Shown in pieces: positions 9,568-19,218 of a stretch of 64,000 nt of DNA (within the stretch, counting starts at the first letter, position 1; each line of letters begins with the position of its first letter). Position numbers and translations under genes: made by a program. A model generated the notes under the pieces. The model saw nothing but the letters and a program-made list of their open reading frames with translations, was not told where the DNA came from and ran no database searches. The DNA is from an uncultured Lachnospiraceae bacterium (lineage in GTDB: Bacteria > Bacillota > Clostridia > Lachnospirales > Lachnospiraceae), in contig CAMKEX010000001.1 of the NCBI GenBank assembly GCA_946411695.1, positions 1-64,000 on the forward strand, read 5' to 3'.

Positions 9568-11374
9568 TCATGAAGGCTTCCTTGGGAATCTCTACGCTGC
9601 CGACAGTCTGCATGCGCTTCTTTCCTTCCTTCTGCTTTTCCAGGAGCTTTTTCTTCCGCGAAATATCGCCGCCGTAGCACTTGGCGAGGACATCCTTGCG
9701 AAGCTGCCGGACCGTCTCGCGGGCAATGACGCGTCCGCCTACCGCCGCCTGGATGGGCACGTCGAAGAGCTGACGCGGGATCTCATCCTTGAGCTTCTCG
9801 CACATCTTGCGGCCCCGGTCATAGGCGCCGTCCGCATGCACGATGAAGGAGAGGGCGTCGACGGGTTCCTTATTGACCAGGATATCCATCTTGACCAGTT
9901 TGGATTCCTCGTAGCCCTTCAGTTCATAGTCGAAGGAGGCATAGCCCCTGGACCTGGACTTGAGGGCGTCAAAAAAGTCATAAATGATCTCATTGAGCGG
10001 CAGCTCATATTTGAGGACCGCGCGTGTGGTCTCAATGTAGTCAGTGCCCAGGTAGCGGCCCCGGCGTTCCTGGCAGAGCTGCATGATCGGACCAATGAAC
10101 TCTGTGGTGACCATGATCTCCGCGCTCACGATGGGCTCCTCCATCTTGAGGATGGCAGTGGGCTCAGGGAGATTGGAGGGATTGGTCAGTTCCATCATTG
10201 TGCCGTCGGTCTTGTAGACCTTATAGACAACACCGGGTGCTGTGGAGATGAGGTCAAGGTCATACTCGCGCTCAAGGCGCTCGAGGATGACTTCCATGTG
10301 CAGAAGTCCCAGGAAACCGCAGCGGAAGCCGAATCCCAGGGCCAGAGATGTCTCGGGTTCAAAAAAGAGTGAGGCGTCATTGAGCTGCAGCTTCTCCAGC
10401 GCATCGCGGAGATCGGGATAGCGGGGAGTCTCCGAAGGATACAGGCCGCAGTAGACCATGGGCTGGGCGCCCTTGTAGCCCGGAAGCGCTTCATCGCAGG
10501 GACGGGCGCTCTCTGTCACCGTATCACCTACGCGGGCATCCCGGATGTTCTTGATGGAGGCTGTAAAATAACCGACCATGCCCGCCGAAAGTTCCTCACA
10601 GGGAATAAACTGGCCGGGACCGAAATAGCCGACTTCGACGACTTCAACGACTGCTCCGGTCGCCATCATCCTGACCTTCATGCCCCGGTGGAGCCTTCCG
10701 TCGCGCAGACGGCAGAAAACAATGACACCCCTGTAGGAATCATACAGGGAGTCAAAGATCAGCGCCTTGAGAGGTGCCTCCGGGTCCCCGTCCGGCGCAG
10801 GAATGTTTTTGATCACTGCCTCCAGGACATCCTCTATGCCCAGTCCCTGTTTTGCGGAGATCAGGGGCGCTTCAGAGGCGTCGAGTCCGATGACATCCTC
10901 GATCTCCTCCCGCACCTGTTCCGGCATCGCGGAAGGAAGGTCGATCTTGTTGATCACGGGAAAGACATCCAGATTGTGCTCCAGCGCCAGATAGACATTG
11001 GCAAGTGTCTGCGCCTGGATTCCCTGTGTGGCGTCCACAACCAGGATCGCGCCGTCGCAGGCAGCCAGGGAGCGGCTCACTTCGTAGTTAAAATCCACGT
11101 GTCCGGGTGTGTCGATCAGATTGAAGATATATTCCTGTCCGTCCCTGGCATTGTAGACCAGACGGACGGCCTGGGATTTGATCGTAATTCCGCGCTCGCG
11201 CTCCAGTTCCATGTTATCAAGGACCTGGTCCTGCATCTCACGGCTGGTCAGAAGACCTGTCTTTTCGATCATACGATCCGCAAGTGTGGACTTTCCATGA
11301 TCAATATGTGCGACAATACAGAAATTTCTGATTTTGTCCTGAGTGATTTCTTTTTGCATATATTTACCTTTCAA
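9542..11374 (-). CDS. lepA: Translation elongation factor 4 (LepA)
   Basis: [40 protein letters not shown]; LepA-specific C-terminus. Confidence 0.96.
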   Translation of the reverse strand: MKGKYMQKEITQDKIRNFCIVAHIDHGKSTLADRMIEKTGLLTSREMQDQVLDNMELERERGITIKSQAVRLVYNARDGQEYIFNLIDTPGHVDFNYEVSRSLAACDGAILVVDATQGIQAQTLANVYLALEHNLDVFPVINKIDLPSAMPEQVREEIEDVIGLDASEAPLISAKQGLGIEDVLEAVIKNIPAPDGDPEAPLKALIFDSLYDSYRGVIVFCRLRDGRLHRGMKVRMMATGAVVEVVEVGYFGPGQFIPCEELSAGMVGYFTASIKNIRDARVGDTVTESARPCDEALPGYKGAQPMVYCGLYPSETPRYPDLRDALEKLQLNDASLFFEPETSLALGFGFRCGFLGLLHMEVILERLEREYDLDLISTAPGVVYKVYKTDGTMMELTNPSNLPEPTAILKMEEPIVSAEIMVTTEFIGPIMQLCQERRGRYLGTDYIETTRAVLKYELPLNEIIYDFFDALKSRSRGYASFDYELKGYEESKLVKMDILVNKEPVDALSFIVHADGAYDRGRKMCEKLKDEIPRQLFDVPIQAAVGGRVIARETVRQLRKDVLAKCYGGDISRKKKLLEKQKEGKKRMQTVGSVEIPKEAFMNVLKLDTQ

Positions 11375-11414
11375 TCCGTCGGGACAGGCCGGTCAGCCTT
11401 AAACCTGCGCCAAA

Positions 11415-11450
11415 CCTCCGGCAGACATACCATCATATGTCTGCCGGAGG
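11415..11450. terminator. 15-bp perfect inverted repeat between the solute-binding protein gene and lepA (terminator or processing hairpin)
   Basis: CCTCCGGCAGACATA-CCATCA-TATGTCTGCCGGAGG; only a weak T-run follows. Confidence 0.6.
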
Positions 11451-11507
11451 CTGCTATAGGGTCTAATGTGAATCCGGCTGCACATCCGTCTGTATGTGTG
11501 CCATGAC

Positions 11508-14210
11508 TTATTCGTTTTCTTTGAGGTAAACCTGAATACGGCTCTGGATGATATCCGAAACCTCGTCCGTGGACTTCTGGCCTGCAAAGTATGCGCCGGC
11601 CTCTTCCATGATGATATTGAGGACTTCACTCTCACTGTTGACGGAGAAACTCAGGCCTTCAAGGATCTTCTCCAGGGCAGCAATATCGTCCTTTCCGAAT
11701 TCGGGCAGGCTGTCGAGGCCGTAGTCCTGTTTCTCTGTATCTCCCATATCGATCTCATCGGGAGCAATGAGGACCTCTTCTTCTGTCGAAGCGGCTTCGG
11801 CATTGAATTCTTCCACATACTTTTCGTATTCTTCGTGAGTACCGTCGAAATCCTCCTCAGGCACAGGCTTTCCGGACATATCTTCCGATTCGCTCTCGGT
11901 GTCGGAGAGGTCAACTCCATCTGTGACCACCGTCATCTGATCGCCTGTGAGACCTTCGCTCGCGTCTTCGGACTCATCCTCTTCGGAAATGATCACATCC
12001 TGCTCTTTCAGGTACTGCTCATATTCCATCTCCTGCTCTTTAAAGCTGGCAATGACATCGTCTCCCTGCTTTCTGACCGCTGTTTTGCTGATCGGAAGGC
12101 TGCTCTCCATAGCGGACTGGTAATCCGGCATCATGAAGCGGCGGATAAATTTCCAGCATCCGTCGGGATCGGAACAGCTGCTGCTGATTCCAAGCTCAAT
12201 ACTGGGAGCAACCGCAGGTCCCTTGTTATCTTCAGACGGGAAGCCGGTGACAGTCACGTTGACATCGCCGTAGAGCTGTCTGGTCATGTAATAGTAGTCA
12301 AAGGGAGTGTTGATAAACTGGATTCCCAGCAGGGCCTTGTCCGCAAGATACTGTGTGCTGTAATCATAGGCCTCTTCATCGCCGATCTGGGCGGGGAACT
12401 TGTTTGCGAACTCCAGAAGTTCCTGGAACCGTGCATTGTGGAAATCACAGGTATGCTGATCCATATCGATAAACTGGTCTCCGGAAAACTCAATGGCATA
12501 GGCCAGTACGGACTCACGGTCGATCAGTCCCAGGACGCCGGTCTCACTAAGGCCCAATCCGGCAGCAATCTCTTTTGCCCTGGCAATGGTCAGATCTTTT
12601 CCGTCGCCGATATATTTCTCCTTGCCCGCAACACCTGTAACAGTAAATCCGGGAACAAGGAAATACATTTTGCCGTCTGTCTTGAAGGCATCCACTACAT
12701 TCTGGAAGAAATCAGACTTGTTGATCTCCTTGTCGGACTCATAGCGGTCTGTCAGATCCATCATCATGCCCTTGGAGATGTAGCTGTTGACGGGCATATA
12801 GTCACTCAGAACCAGAATGTCCGGGACATTGCCGGAGACAATATCTGTATTCATCTTGGACAGGCCGGTCGAATCGGCATACTCATCCTCCGCCAGATCG
12901 TACTGGCTGTAATCCTGGATGGTGATTCTGAAATCACTGTTCTCCTTATTGAACTTAATGACCTCGCTGCGCACGTCGTAGGAAATGTAATAACCGCCCA
13001 GAGTGATCTCCTTGCGTTCCTTGACATCCTCAGGTGCCACCGGTTCCAGGATATAGGTATCAAGTTTGACTTCCGATCCATAGCCCTGGATCACAAATCT
13101 GCCGTCATCAAGTTCGATCAGGCGGCTTACTCCTTCGATATCCAGATCAGAGTTGACATAGTTGACGATCGCGCTGATCTTGTCAGATCCCAGAGCCGCC
13201 TTGTAGATGCCTGTTTCGGAGGCAATGTAGAGATTGTCCTGCTTTCCGGGATAAATACTTGCTCCCACAAGGGCAGAAGGCAGTGTGATGCTGTCCTCGA
13301 ATTTTTTGTTTCCGCTGTTGTAACGGAGGATCTTTGTGGCAGCACCGGTGTCGTCCGACATCAGGACAGTGCCGTCGCTCATTGCATAGAGAATACCTGT
13401 CAGATCATCCTCTGAGGCAACTTCGCACACAGCTTCCTTAAAGGAGCCGTCTTCTGCGGAATAGAGGTCAACACCCTCGGAAGAAACAATGAGGAGACCG
13501 TCGTCCGAAGGGACAATATTTTCAATGTAAAAATACAGTTCATTCTTGGGTGTTTTGACGTCCTTGATCCACTTTTGCTTACCGTCCGGTGTGACACAGG
13601 CGATCTGATAGGAGGTCACGGCGTCTTCACTCATGCCTTCCGGAATTTCGGCGTCCGCATCCAGATTGTTGTCCAGCATGTAATCCAGTGCTTCGGAGTT
13701 GGAGGTATTTGCGATGCCCAGGTAGAAATTCCCGTCCTTGAAAGCGGAGGCTGTGACCTCTCCGGACTCGGAATTGTCCAGCTTATAGTCCACCCGCTCA
13801 AATCCGGAGCCGTCCTCCTTGAAATGGACGAGTTCATAGCTCTCGTAGCCTTCGCCCTCATAGTTGTAATTGAATCCGTAGAGGACGCCGTTCTCCATTG
13901 CCAGAAGCTGGAGGCCTTCTGTGGCGAAATCTTCTCCCAGGGAGATCATCTCAGACTTTGCCACGCCGTCCTTACTGGTGATCTCTGGCATGGTACCTGT
14001 CGCGGAAGCTGAACCGCCCCCGCTTCCGCCGCCGGCCTGTTCTCCTTTTCCGCCGCCTCCGCAGCCCGCTGCGGAAAGAACCAGAACGGCACACAGGGCA
14101 GCTGCCGCAAAACGTCTGAATCCTTTTTTAAATCTGCTCATAGAAATATCCTTCTTTTCATAATATGCGGCAATGCCTTCCCCGTGACACTTCCGAATAC
14201 TGTTTTTCAT
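11508..14210 (-). CDS. Large extracellular solute-binding lipoprotein with an N-terminal beta-propeller-like region
   Basis: AALCAVLVLSAAGCGGGG lipobox; C-terminal half has SBP-like features (VIKFNKENSDFRITIQDYSQY, DILVLSDYMPVNSYISKGMMMDL); next to MalF/MalG-like permeases. Actual start probably MSRFKKGF. Confidence 0.75.
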   Translation of the reverse strand: MKNSIRKCHGEGIAAYYEKKDISMSRFKKGFRRFAAAALCAVLVLSAAGCGGGGKGEQAGGGSGGGSASATGTMPEITSKDGVAKSEMISLGEDFATEGLQLLAMENGVLYGFNYNYEGEGYESYELVHFKEDGSGFERVDYKLDNSESGEVTASAFKDGNFYLGIANTSNSEALDYMLDNNLDADAEIPEGMSEDAVTSYQIACVTPDGKQKWIKDVKTPKNELYFYIENIVPSDDGLLIVSSEGVDLYSAEDGSFKEAVCEVASEDDLTGILYAMSDGTVLMSDDTGAATKILRYNSGNKKFEDSITLPSALVGASIYPGKQDNLYIASETGIYKAALGSDKISAIVNYVNSDLDIEGVSRLIELDDGRFVIQGYGSEVKLDTYILEPVAPEDVKERKEITLGGYYISYDVRSEVIKFNKENSDFRITIQDYSQYDLAEDEYADSTGLSKMNTDIVSGNVPDILVLSDYMPVNSYISKGMMMDLTDRYESDKEINKSDFFQNVVDAFKTDGKMYFLVPGFTVTGVAGKEKYIGDGKDLTIARAKEIAAGLGLSETGVLGLIDRESVLAYAIEFSGDQFIDMDQHTCDFHNARFQELLEFANKFPAQIGDEEAYDYSTQYLADKALLGIQFINTPFDYYYMTRQLYGDVNVTVTGFPSEDNKGPAVAPSIELGISSSCSDPDGCWKFIRRFMMPDYQSAMESSLPISKTAVRKQGDDVIASFKEQEMEYEQYLKEQDVIISEEDESEDASEGLTGDQMTVVTDGVDLSDTESESEDMSGKPVPEEDFDGTHEEYEKYVEEFNAEAASTEEEVLIAPDEIDMGDTEKQDYGLDSLPEFGKDDIAALEKILEGLSFSVNSESEVLNIIMEEAGAYFAGQKSTDEVSDIIQSRIQVYLKENE

Positions 14211-14410
14211 CCGTCAGAAACCGCACTTGGTCAGTGCCGTCAATGACCTGATCTATTCAACTCTCCTTTTAAAATTCTACTTTGAAAAGTCTCCTTTTAA
14301 GAGCAGCCGGCAGGCAGATACTCTGCGCAGGCGCAGAAAGCGTCCGGATCCTCCGGACCGGATCCTTGCTCCTGAAGCAGCCGGCTGTCAGAGGTCTCAG
14401 CGTCCTCTTC

Positions 14411-16297
14411 CTATCTGTCTTCAGGCTCAGGAAGAGGCTCATCCTCATTCTCAGATATGTCCTCAGGCTCAGGCAGAGCCTCATCTCCATTCTCAGATGC
14501 GTCCTCAGGCTCAGGCAGAGCCTCATTCCCATTCTCAGATGCGTCCTCAGGCTCAGGCAGAGCCTCATCCTCATTCTCGGATGTGTCTGCAGGCCCGGGC
14601 AGGGTCACTGCGGCATTCTCATCGGAATCTGCTTCTGCCTTTTCTGTCAGGGCTGTTTCGGGATCATCTTCCGCCCGGCTTTTATCAGAATCCTCCACGG
14701 GCAGTCCCGTCCCGGAGCGCCTGCCGTAGATGCGCTCGGACTGACGGTCATAGATCCTGTCCTGAATATCGCGGACGACACCGCCGACTGTCCAGCTCTT
14801 GTGGGTGGCATACCAGATCACAAGCCACAGCAGGAACAGGATCGGTGAAAACCGCAGTATCAGCCACAGCAGGGCGTAAGGGATCAGGACGTCCTCCCAT
14901 GCAAGGGCCACATTTTCCCAATAGGGATAGCGGATCGGAGCGACCTGCATGCTGCGCACGCCGGGCTGCGCCAGAAGTGTCACAAGACGAAATATCTCGA
15001 AGCGGCTGGTATTGTCCACAATTGTTGCAAGTTCCATGGGAAACGGAACCTGTTCCAGACGGCTCCTGACTTTCCGGACGGCATAGTTCTGAACAGGATT
15101 CGGGATCACCACCTCATAGCAGGTCACCCTGTTTCGATTTACAACTTCTTTCTGTCCCTCTTCCTCACCGTCTCCGGCACTTCCGGAACTTCCTTTTGAA
15201 GAGCCGGAATGATTCTGACCCAGGTCCTCTCCGCCGGGGTCATCATTGAGATCTGATTCCTCCTCTTTCAGAGGTTCTGCTGTGTCTTCTCCTCCTGTGT
15301 CACCGGATCCATCGGAACCGGAATCTGATTCCAGTCCTCCGAGCGTACCGGACATAGTTCCCTTTTTTCCGGGAAGGTCTTCTGTATCCACAGACATGTA
15401 GGCGGCAGTGTGCGGCACTGCCGGATCCGCTGCAGCCTTCTCGCGGCGGACAGGCTCTGCATCAGGTGCAAAGGCATCGCCGCCGGAGCTGTCCAGGTTT
15501 TCACTGTCCTGGGTTCCGCTGCTCTCCGATGCCGCGGCAGAGGCATCCGTATACTTGCAGAGAGAGTCATAGGACATGTATACAAGATAACTTCCGATGC
15601 CGGAATCCTTGTAAAAACGTTCCCGGGGCTGACGGAAAACACCTGCGATGATATGAGGGGTTCCCCCGATCGTCACAGTCATTCCCACAATGTTAGGCGA
15701 TCCGAACAGGCGCCAGGCCGTCTGGTCATCCAGAAGGACCCTGTCCTTCATCAGGTCGTCATCGGCAAAATAATAGCCGTCGATCATTTCCAGCGGATGG
15801 AAATTGAAAAAATCTCCGCCCACACCAATCGCATTGACAGTGACTGTTTCAGTGCCGACAGTTAAGTCCGCACTGCCCATTCCGCAGTAGCTCTCCTCGA
15901 TCAGCCTTGCGCCGTTCTCAGTCTGCGTCTCGGACAGGGCAATCGCATCCGTCTGCAGATCAAGCATCAGCCCGGTGTACATTGCCTTGACCGTCTCCTC
16001 CGACGCACCGCTTCCCTCCGCGAGGAAAGCGCTGACCTGGGCATAGTTCCCGTCCTCTGACCACCGCTCCGCAGCGTTCTGATCGAGCAGCTTATCTGTC
16101 GTCCTTCTGCACACAGCGCCCAGGATCACCGAGGAGATCCAGAAAACTATGCAGAGCACAAGTCCGGCTTTCTGCCACATATGCATTTTTTTCAGTGAGC
16201 TGCGGATGATGCGGGCTGTGCCGCGGCTTCCTTTCCGGACAGCGTCACGAATTTTCTTATTCAGTTTGCTGTCAGACATCGCCGCCCCTTTTTTCAT
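14411..16297 (-). CDS. MacB periplasmic-core-domain-like membrane protein with a PEPE-repeat C-terminal tail
   Basis: VGGDFFNFHPLEMIDGYYFADDD...VLLDDQTAWRLFGSPNIVGMTVTIGG resembles the MacB_PCD fold; no ATPase motifs and no complete FtsX 3-TM block seen. Confidence 0.65.
   Translation of the reverse strand: MKKGAAMSDSKLNKKIRDAVRKGSRGTARIIRSSLKKMHMWQKAGLVLCIVFWISSVILGAVCRRTTDKLLDQNAAERWSEDGNYAQVSAFLAEGSGASEETVKAMYTGLMLDLQTDAIALSETQTENGARLIEESYCGMGSADLTVGTETVTVNAIGVGGDFFNFHPLEMIDGYYFADDDLMKDRVLLDDQTAWRLFGSPNIVGMTVTIGGTPHIIAGVFRQPRERFYKDSGIGSYLVYMSYDSLCKYTDASAAASESSGTQDSENLDSSGGDAFAPDAEPVRREKAAADPAVPHTAAYMSVDTEDLPGKKGTMSGTLGGLESDSGSDGSGDTGGEDTAEPLKEEESDLNDDPGGEDLGQNHSGSSKGSSGSAGDGEEEGQKEVVNRNRVTCYEVVIPNPVQNYAVRKVRSRLEQVPFPMELATIVDNTSRFEIFRLVTLLAQPGVRSMQVAPIRYPYWENVALAWEDVLIPYALLWLILRFSPILFLLWLVIWYATHKSWTVGGVVRDIQDRIYDRQSERIYGRRSGTGLPVEDSDKSRAEDDPETALTEKAEADSDENAAVTLPGPADTSENEDEALPEPEDASENGNEALPEPEDASENGDEALPEPEDISENEDEPLPEPEDR
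14414..14600 (-). repeat. 42-bp coding repeat (14-aa unit DASENGDEALPEPE, about 4 copies)
   Basis: SENEDEALPEPEDASENGNEALPEPEDASENGDEALPEPEDISENEDEPLPEPEDR. Confidence 0.9.
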
Positions 16298-16316
16298 GCA
16301 TCGGTATTATTCGAGT

Positions 16317-17822
16317 CTATTCCTCGGCTTCCTCTTCATCAGCCAAGCGAACCTGGTCGCCGGAGGAAACCGCCCTTGTAGATGTAGTGATTACATAAGT
16401 ATAGGCACCGATCGCTCCGCTGATCGCAGAGTTGGTATCATCCTTTGCCAGAACCTTGACGCTTTCGCGGGAAACAATATATCTGTTTCCGAGAGGGCTC
16501 TGCCTGGTCTTGAGGACCAGCACAAATGTGCCGTTCGAGTCGTTGCGGACAGCAGAATTGGGTACGACAAGATCATAGGTCTTGGAGCTCTCCGCAATCT
16601 GCAGCTGCACGTTGTCACCGGCCGACACTGCGGCGCTGTCGATCTCAAATTTCAGAAGTCTTGAATTCTGGGGGTCGCTGCTGTCTGCCGTAATCTGCCG
16701 GAGGACCGCCTTGAAATCATCGTCATATTCCCAGTAGTTCTGTGGCTGCGCCTCGTCACCTACCTGAAGCTTCTGGGCCTGCTCCTTGGTGACGGAGAAA
16801 CTGACAGTCAGCTTTTTGCCGTCGATCCGGATGATCGCAGCAGAAGAATCCGCGGCCGCTGTCTCACCGGAACTATAGGAGAGATTGATGACCGTGCCGT
16901 CCACCGGCGAGACGATGGAAGCACCGATGTTCTCATCCTCCAGCTTGGTGACCTTGGCCTGGGCTAAGGTGATCTGATTCTGAAGGCTCTTCAGCTCAAG
17001 CTCGGAACTGATGCTGTTGACCACCTTCTCCTGCAGTGACTTGGCAATTTCCAGTTCTGCCTCCGCATCGATGTTGCGTTTAGTGGCCTTCTCCAGATCT
17101 CTTTCGGCCTTGCTCTTCTTCTTTGAAGAACCGCCGTCATCACTGGACGGAGAGGGATCGACATCCTCGTCCTCTTCATCCTCTTCGTCGCCGCCCTTGA
17201 GGGTCCCTGTACTGGCCACAGTGGCGTTCCCCCCGCCGGAGGTATCCGTACTGGCCGCCAGCTTGTCCAGCGCAGCTTTGGCCGCCGAAGCCTCTTTGGT
17301 CGCGGATTCCAGCCTGCGGTTTGCGGTTCCGAGTTCTGCCTGCATCTGATCGTCAGAACGGTAGTTGCCCGCGCGCAGCCTGGTGATATCGTAGTCGCTC
17401 AGAGAACCGTCAAACAGCTTTTTGGTGTAATCCGACTGCAGGCTGGCCAGTTCCTGCCTTGCGGTCCTGAGATCCTCGGACTCATTGTCTTCCAGATAAT
17501 AAAGGACATCGCCGCGCTTGACCTTCTGGTCCACACGGACGGCAACCCTCTTGATCTGTCTGGACTGAGCCATCATGACATTGTAGGGATCGTCGACTTC
17601 CGCCGTTCCCTGTCCGCGGATCCTGGGCGAGACCTCACCCTGGGCAACCACGTGAGTCGCCACCTGCGGCAGCGTGTAGTTCATGATCGTCCTGGAAAAG
17701 AAAGTCAATGCCAGAAGAATCAGCAGAAAGACGATCGTGATATTTTTGATAATATCTTTCCGTCTCTGGGATTTTCGGAACTGCTCCAGTTCTTTGTCTT
17801 CGATTTTCAAACTTTCGGCCAT
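16317..17822 (-). CDS. HlyD/MacA-type membrane-fusion (adaptor) protein
   Basis: Single N-terminal TM, VSPRIRGQGTAEV barrel/lipoyl-like region, coiled coil, SPVDGTVINL, RNDSNGTFVLVLKTRQSPLGNRYIVSRESVKVL. Confidence 0.8.
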   Translation of the reverse strand: MAESLKIEDKELEQFRKSQRRKDIIKNITIVFLLILLALTFFSRTIMNYTLPQVATHVVAQGEVSPRIRGQGTAEVDDPYNVMMAQSRQIKRVAVRVDQKVKRGDVLYYLEDNESEDLRTARQELASLQSDYTKKLFDGSLSDYDITRLRAGNYRSDDQMQAELGTANRRLESATKEASAAKAALDKLAASTDTSGGGNATVASTGTLKGGDEEDEEDEDVDPSPSSDDGGSSKKKSKAERDLEKATKRNIDAEAELEIAKSLQEKVVNSISSELELKSLQNQITLAQAKVTKLEDENIGASIVSPVDGTVINLSYSSGETAAADSSAAIIRIDGKKLTVSFSVTKEQAQKLQVGDEAQPQNYWEYDDDFKAVLRQITADSSDPQNSRLLKFEIDSAAVSAGDNVQLQIAESSKTYDLVVPNSAVRNDSNGTFVLVLKTRQSPLGNRYIVSRESVKVLAKDDTNSAISGAIGAYTYVITTSTRAVSSGDQVRLADEEEAEE

Positions 17823-17859
17823 GATTTCCTGTTCACTCCTGCAATAAATTGATGTAAGT

Positions 17860-19218
17860 TTATTCCTTTATGCCGCCCTGATAGACGATTCCCTCCACCA
17901 GATATTCTTCTCCGTACAGGAAGACCATCATGGGAAGGACCATATAAATGACTGCGACTGCAAATGCCAGCGAGATCTCCCCCGAATTGATCTTGGAGAG
18001 AAATACGGAGAGAGGATGCAGCTGATCGTCTGAAAGAAGGATCAGCGGCTGTTCAACCATGTTCCAGTAGTCGATGAAAAGCAGGATCGCGATCGAGGCA
18101 ATGCCTCCGCGGCAGTTGGGCAGACAGATTTTCGTAAAAATCTGCCACTCTCCCGCGCCGTCGATCTCCGCAGCCTCATAAATGGACTTGGGGATCCTGC
18201 GCATATATTTGGTGAGCATGTAGACAGCGAAAGGCGAGAAGAAACCGGGAAGCCAGATCGCCCACCTCGTGTCCAGAATGTTCAGCCATTTTGATACCAG
18301 ATAGTTGGGCACCAGCGTGACCTGATAGGGCATGAGCATCAGGATGATATAGGCAAAAAAGATGATTTCCCTCACACGTCCCCTGTACCTGGCAAAGCCG
18401 TAGGAAGTCAGCGAGGCAATGGCCAGCTGAAAGACAACGATCGGAACTACATATAAAAAGGAGTTCCAGAACTTCAGCAGATATTCCGGACTGAGAATGA
18501 GGACCTTGAAATACTGTCCGAAGGACACGATGTCCGGAATAAATTTCAGGTTCACCGTACTGCTGATAAAGACGCGCACACCGTTTCTTTTCGCAAAGAT
18601 CACACCGTAATTGGCATTGATCTCGGACCTGGTCATCAGCGAATTCGTGATCGTGAGCACGATCGGCATCAGGAAGATCACCGCAAAAAAACCGATGACC
18701 GCGGTGCGGATGACCATGCGCAGGATCTCGATCCTGTTCTTTGTCCAGAATCTGCGTGCGCGGACACGGAGGTCCTTTCCGGACTCCCCTGCCTTCACTG
18801 TCAGTTTCGTCAATACGCTCGAGGCCGCACGGGAATCTTCCTCCCCGTCCCCATGGTCTTCGGCGGAAATCGTCTCTGCCTCCGCCCCGGCATCCTCTTC
18901 CGCGGAAAAAGCTTCTTCCGGTATATTGTCTGCAGCAGACTCTGCTGCCGGTCCGGCGGGATCGTCCTCTCCTGAAGACTCTGCTGCCGGCTCAGCGGAT
19001 GCGTCCTCTCCTGCCGGCTCAGCCTCCGCGTATTCATCGAAGGCATCCGTTTCAAACATATCCCCGGATTCCTCCGGGCTCAACTCTTCTTCTCTTGACA
19101 GAGGATACAGCTCCGATGAATCCGTATCATATTTTAACCGGTCTTTCACCCAGCCGGCAGCGCGTATCTTTTTAGAACGCTTCCTCTTGTCTCCGGGCAA
19201 TTTAGTCTCCCCCCTCAC
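17860..19218 (-). CDS. Carbohydrate ABC transporter permease (MalG-like) with about 150-aa acidic N-terminal extension
   Basis: EIDGAGEWQIFTKICLPNCRGGIASIAILLFIDYWN is an EAA-loop motif of type I importers. Confidence 0.88.
   Translation of the reverse strand: MRGETKLPGDKRKRSKKIRAAGWVKDRLKYDTDSSELYPLSREEELSPEESGDMFETDAFDEYAEAEPAGEDASAEPAAESSGEDDPAGPAAESAADNIPEEAFSAEEDAGAEAETISAEDHGDGEEDSRAASSVLTKLTVKAGESGKDLRVRARRFWTKNRIEILRMVIRTAVIGFFAVIFLMPIVLTITNSLMTRSEINANYGVIFAKRNGVRVFISSTVNLKFIPDIVSFGQYFKVLILSPEYLLKFWNSFLYVVPIVVFQLAIASLTSYGFARYRGRVREIIFFAYIILMLMPYQVTLVPNYLVSKWLNILDTRWAIWLPGFFSPFAVYMLTKYMRRIPKSIYEAAEIDGAGEWQIFTKICLPNCRGGIASIAILLFIDYWNMVEQPLILLSDDQLHPLSVFLSKINSGEISLAFAVAVIYMVLPMMVFLYGEEYLVEGIVYQGGIKE

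Noticed and set aside
11496-13415. 639-aa plus-strand ORF opposite the solute-binding lipoprotein
   Set aside because: Mirror ORF of the conserved minus-strand gene.
14457-14729. Ser/Gly-rich plus-strand ORF (MSSGSGRASSPFSDASSGSGR...)
   Set aside because: Antisense translation of the PEPE repeat region; the repeat explains its pattern.
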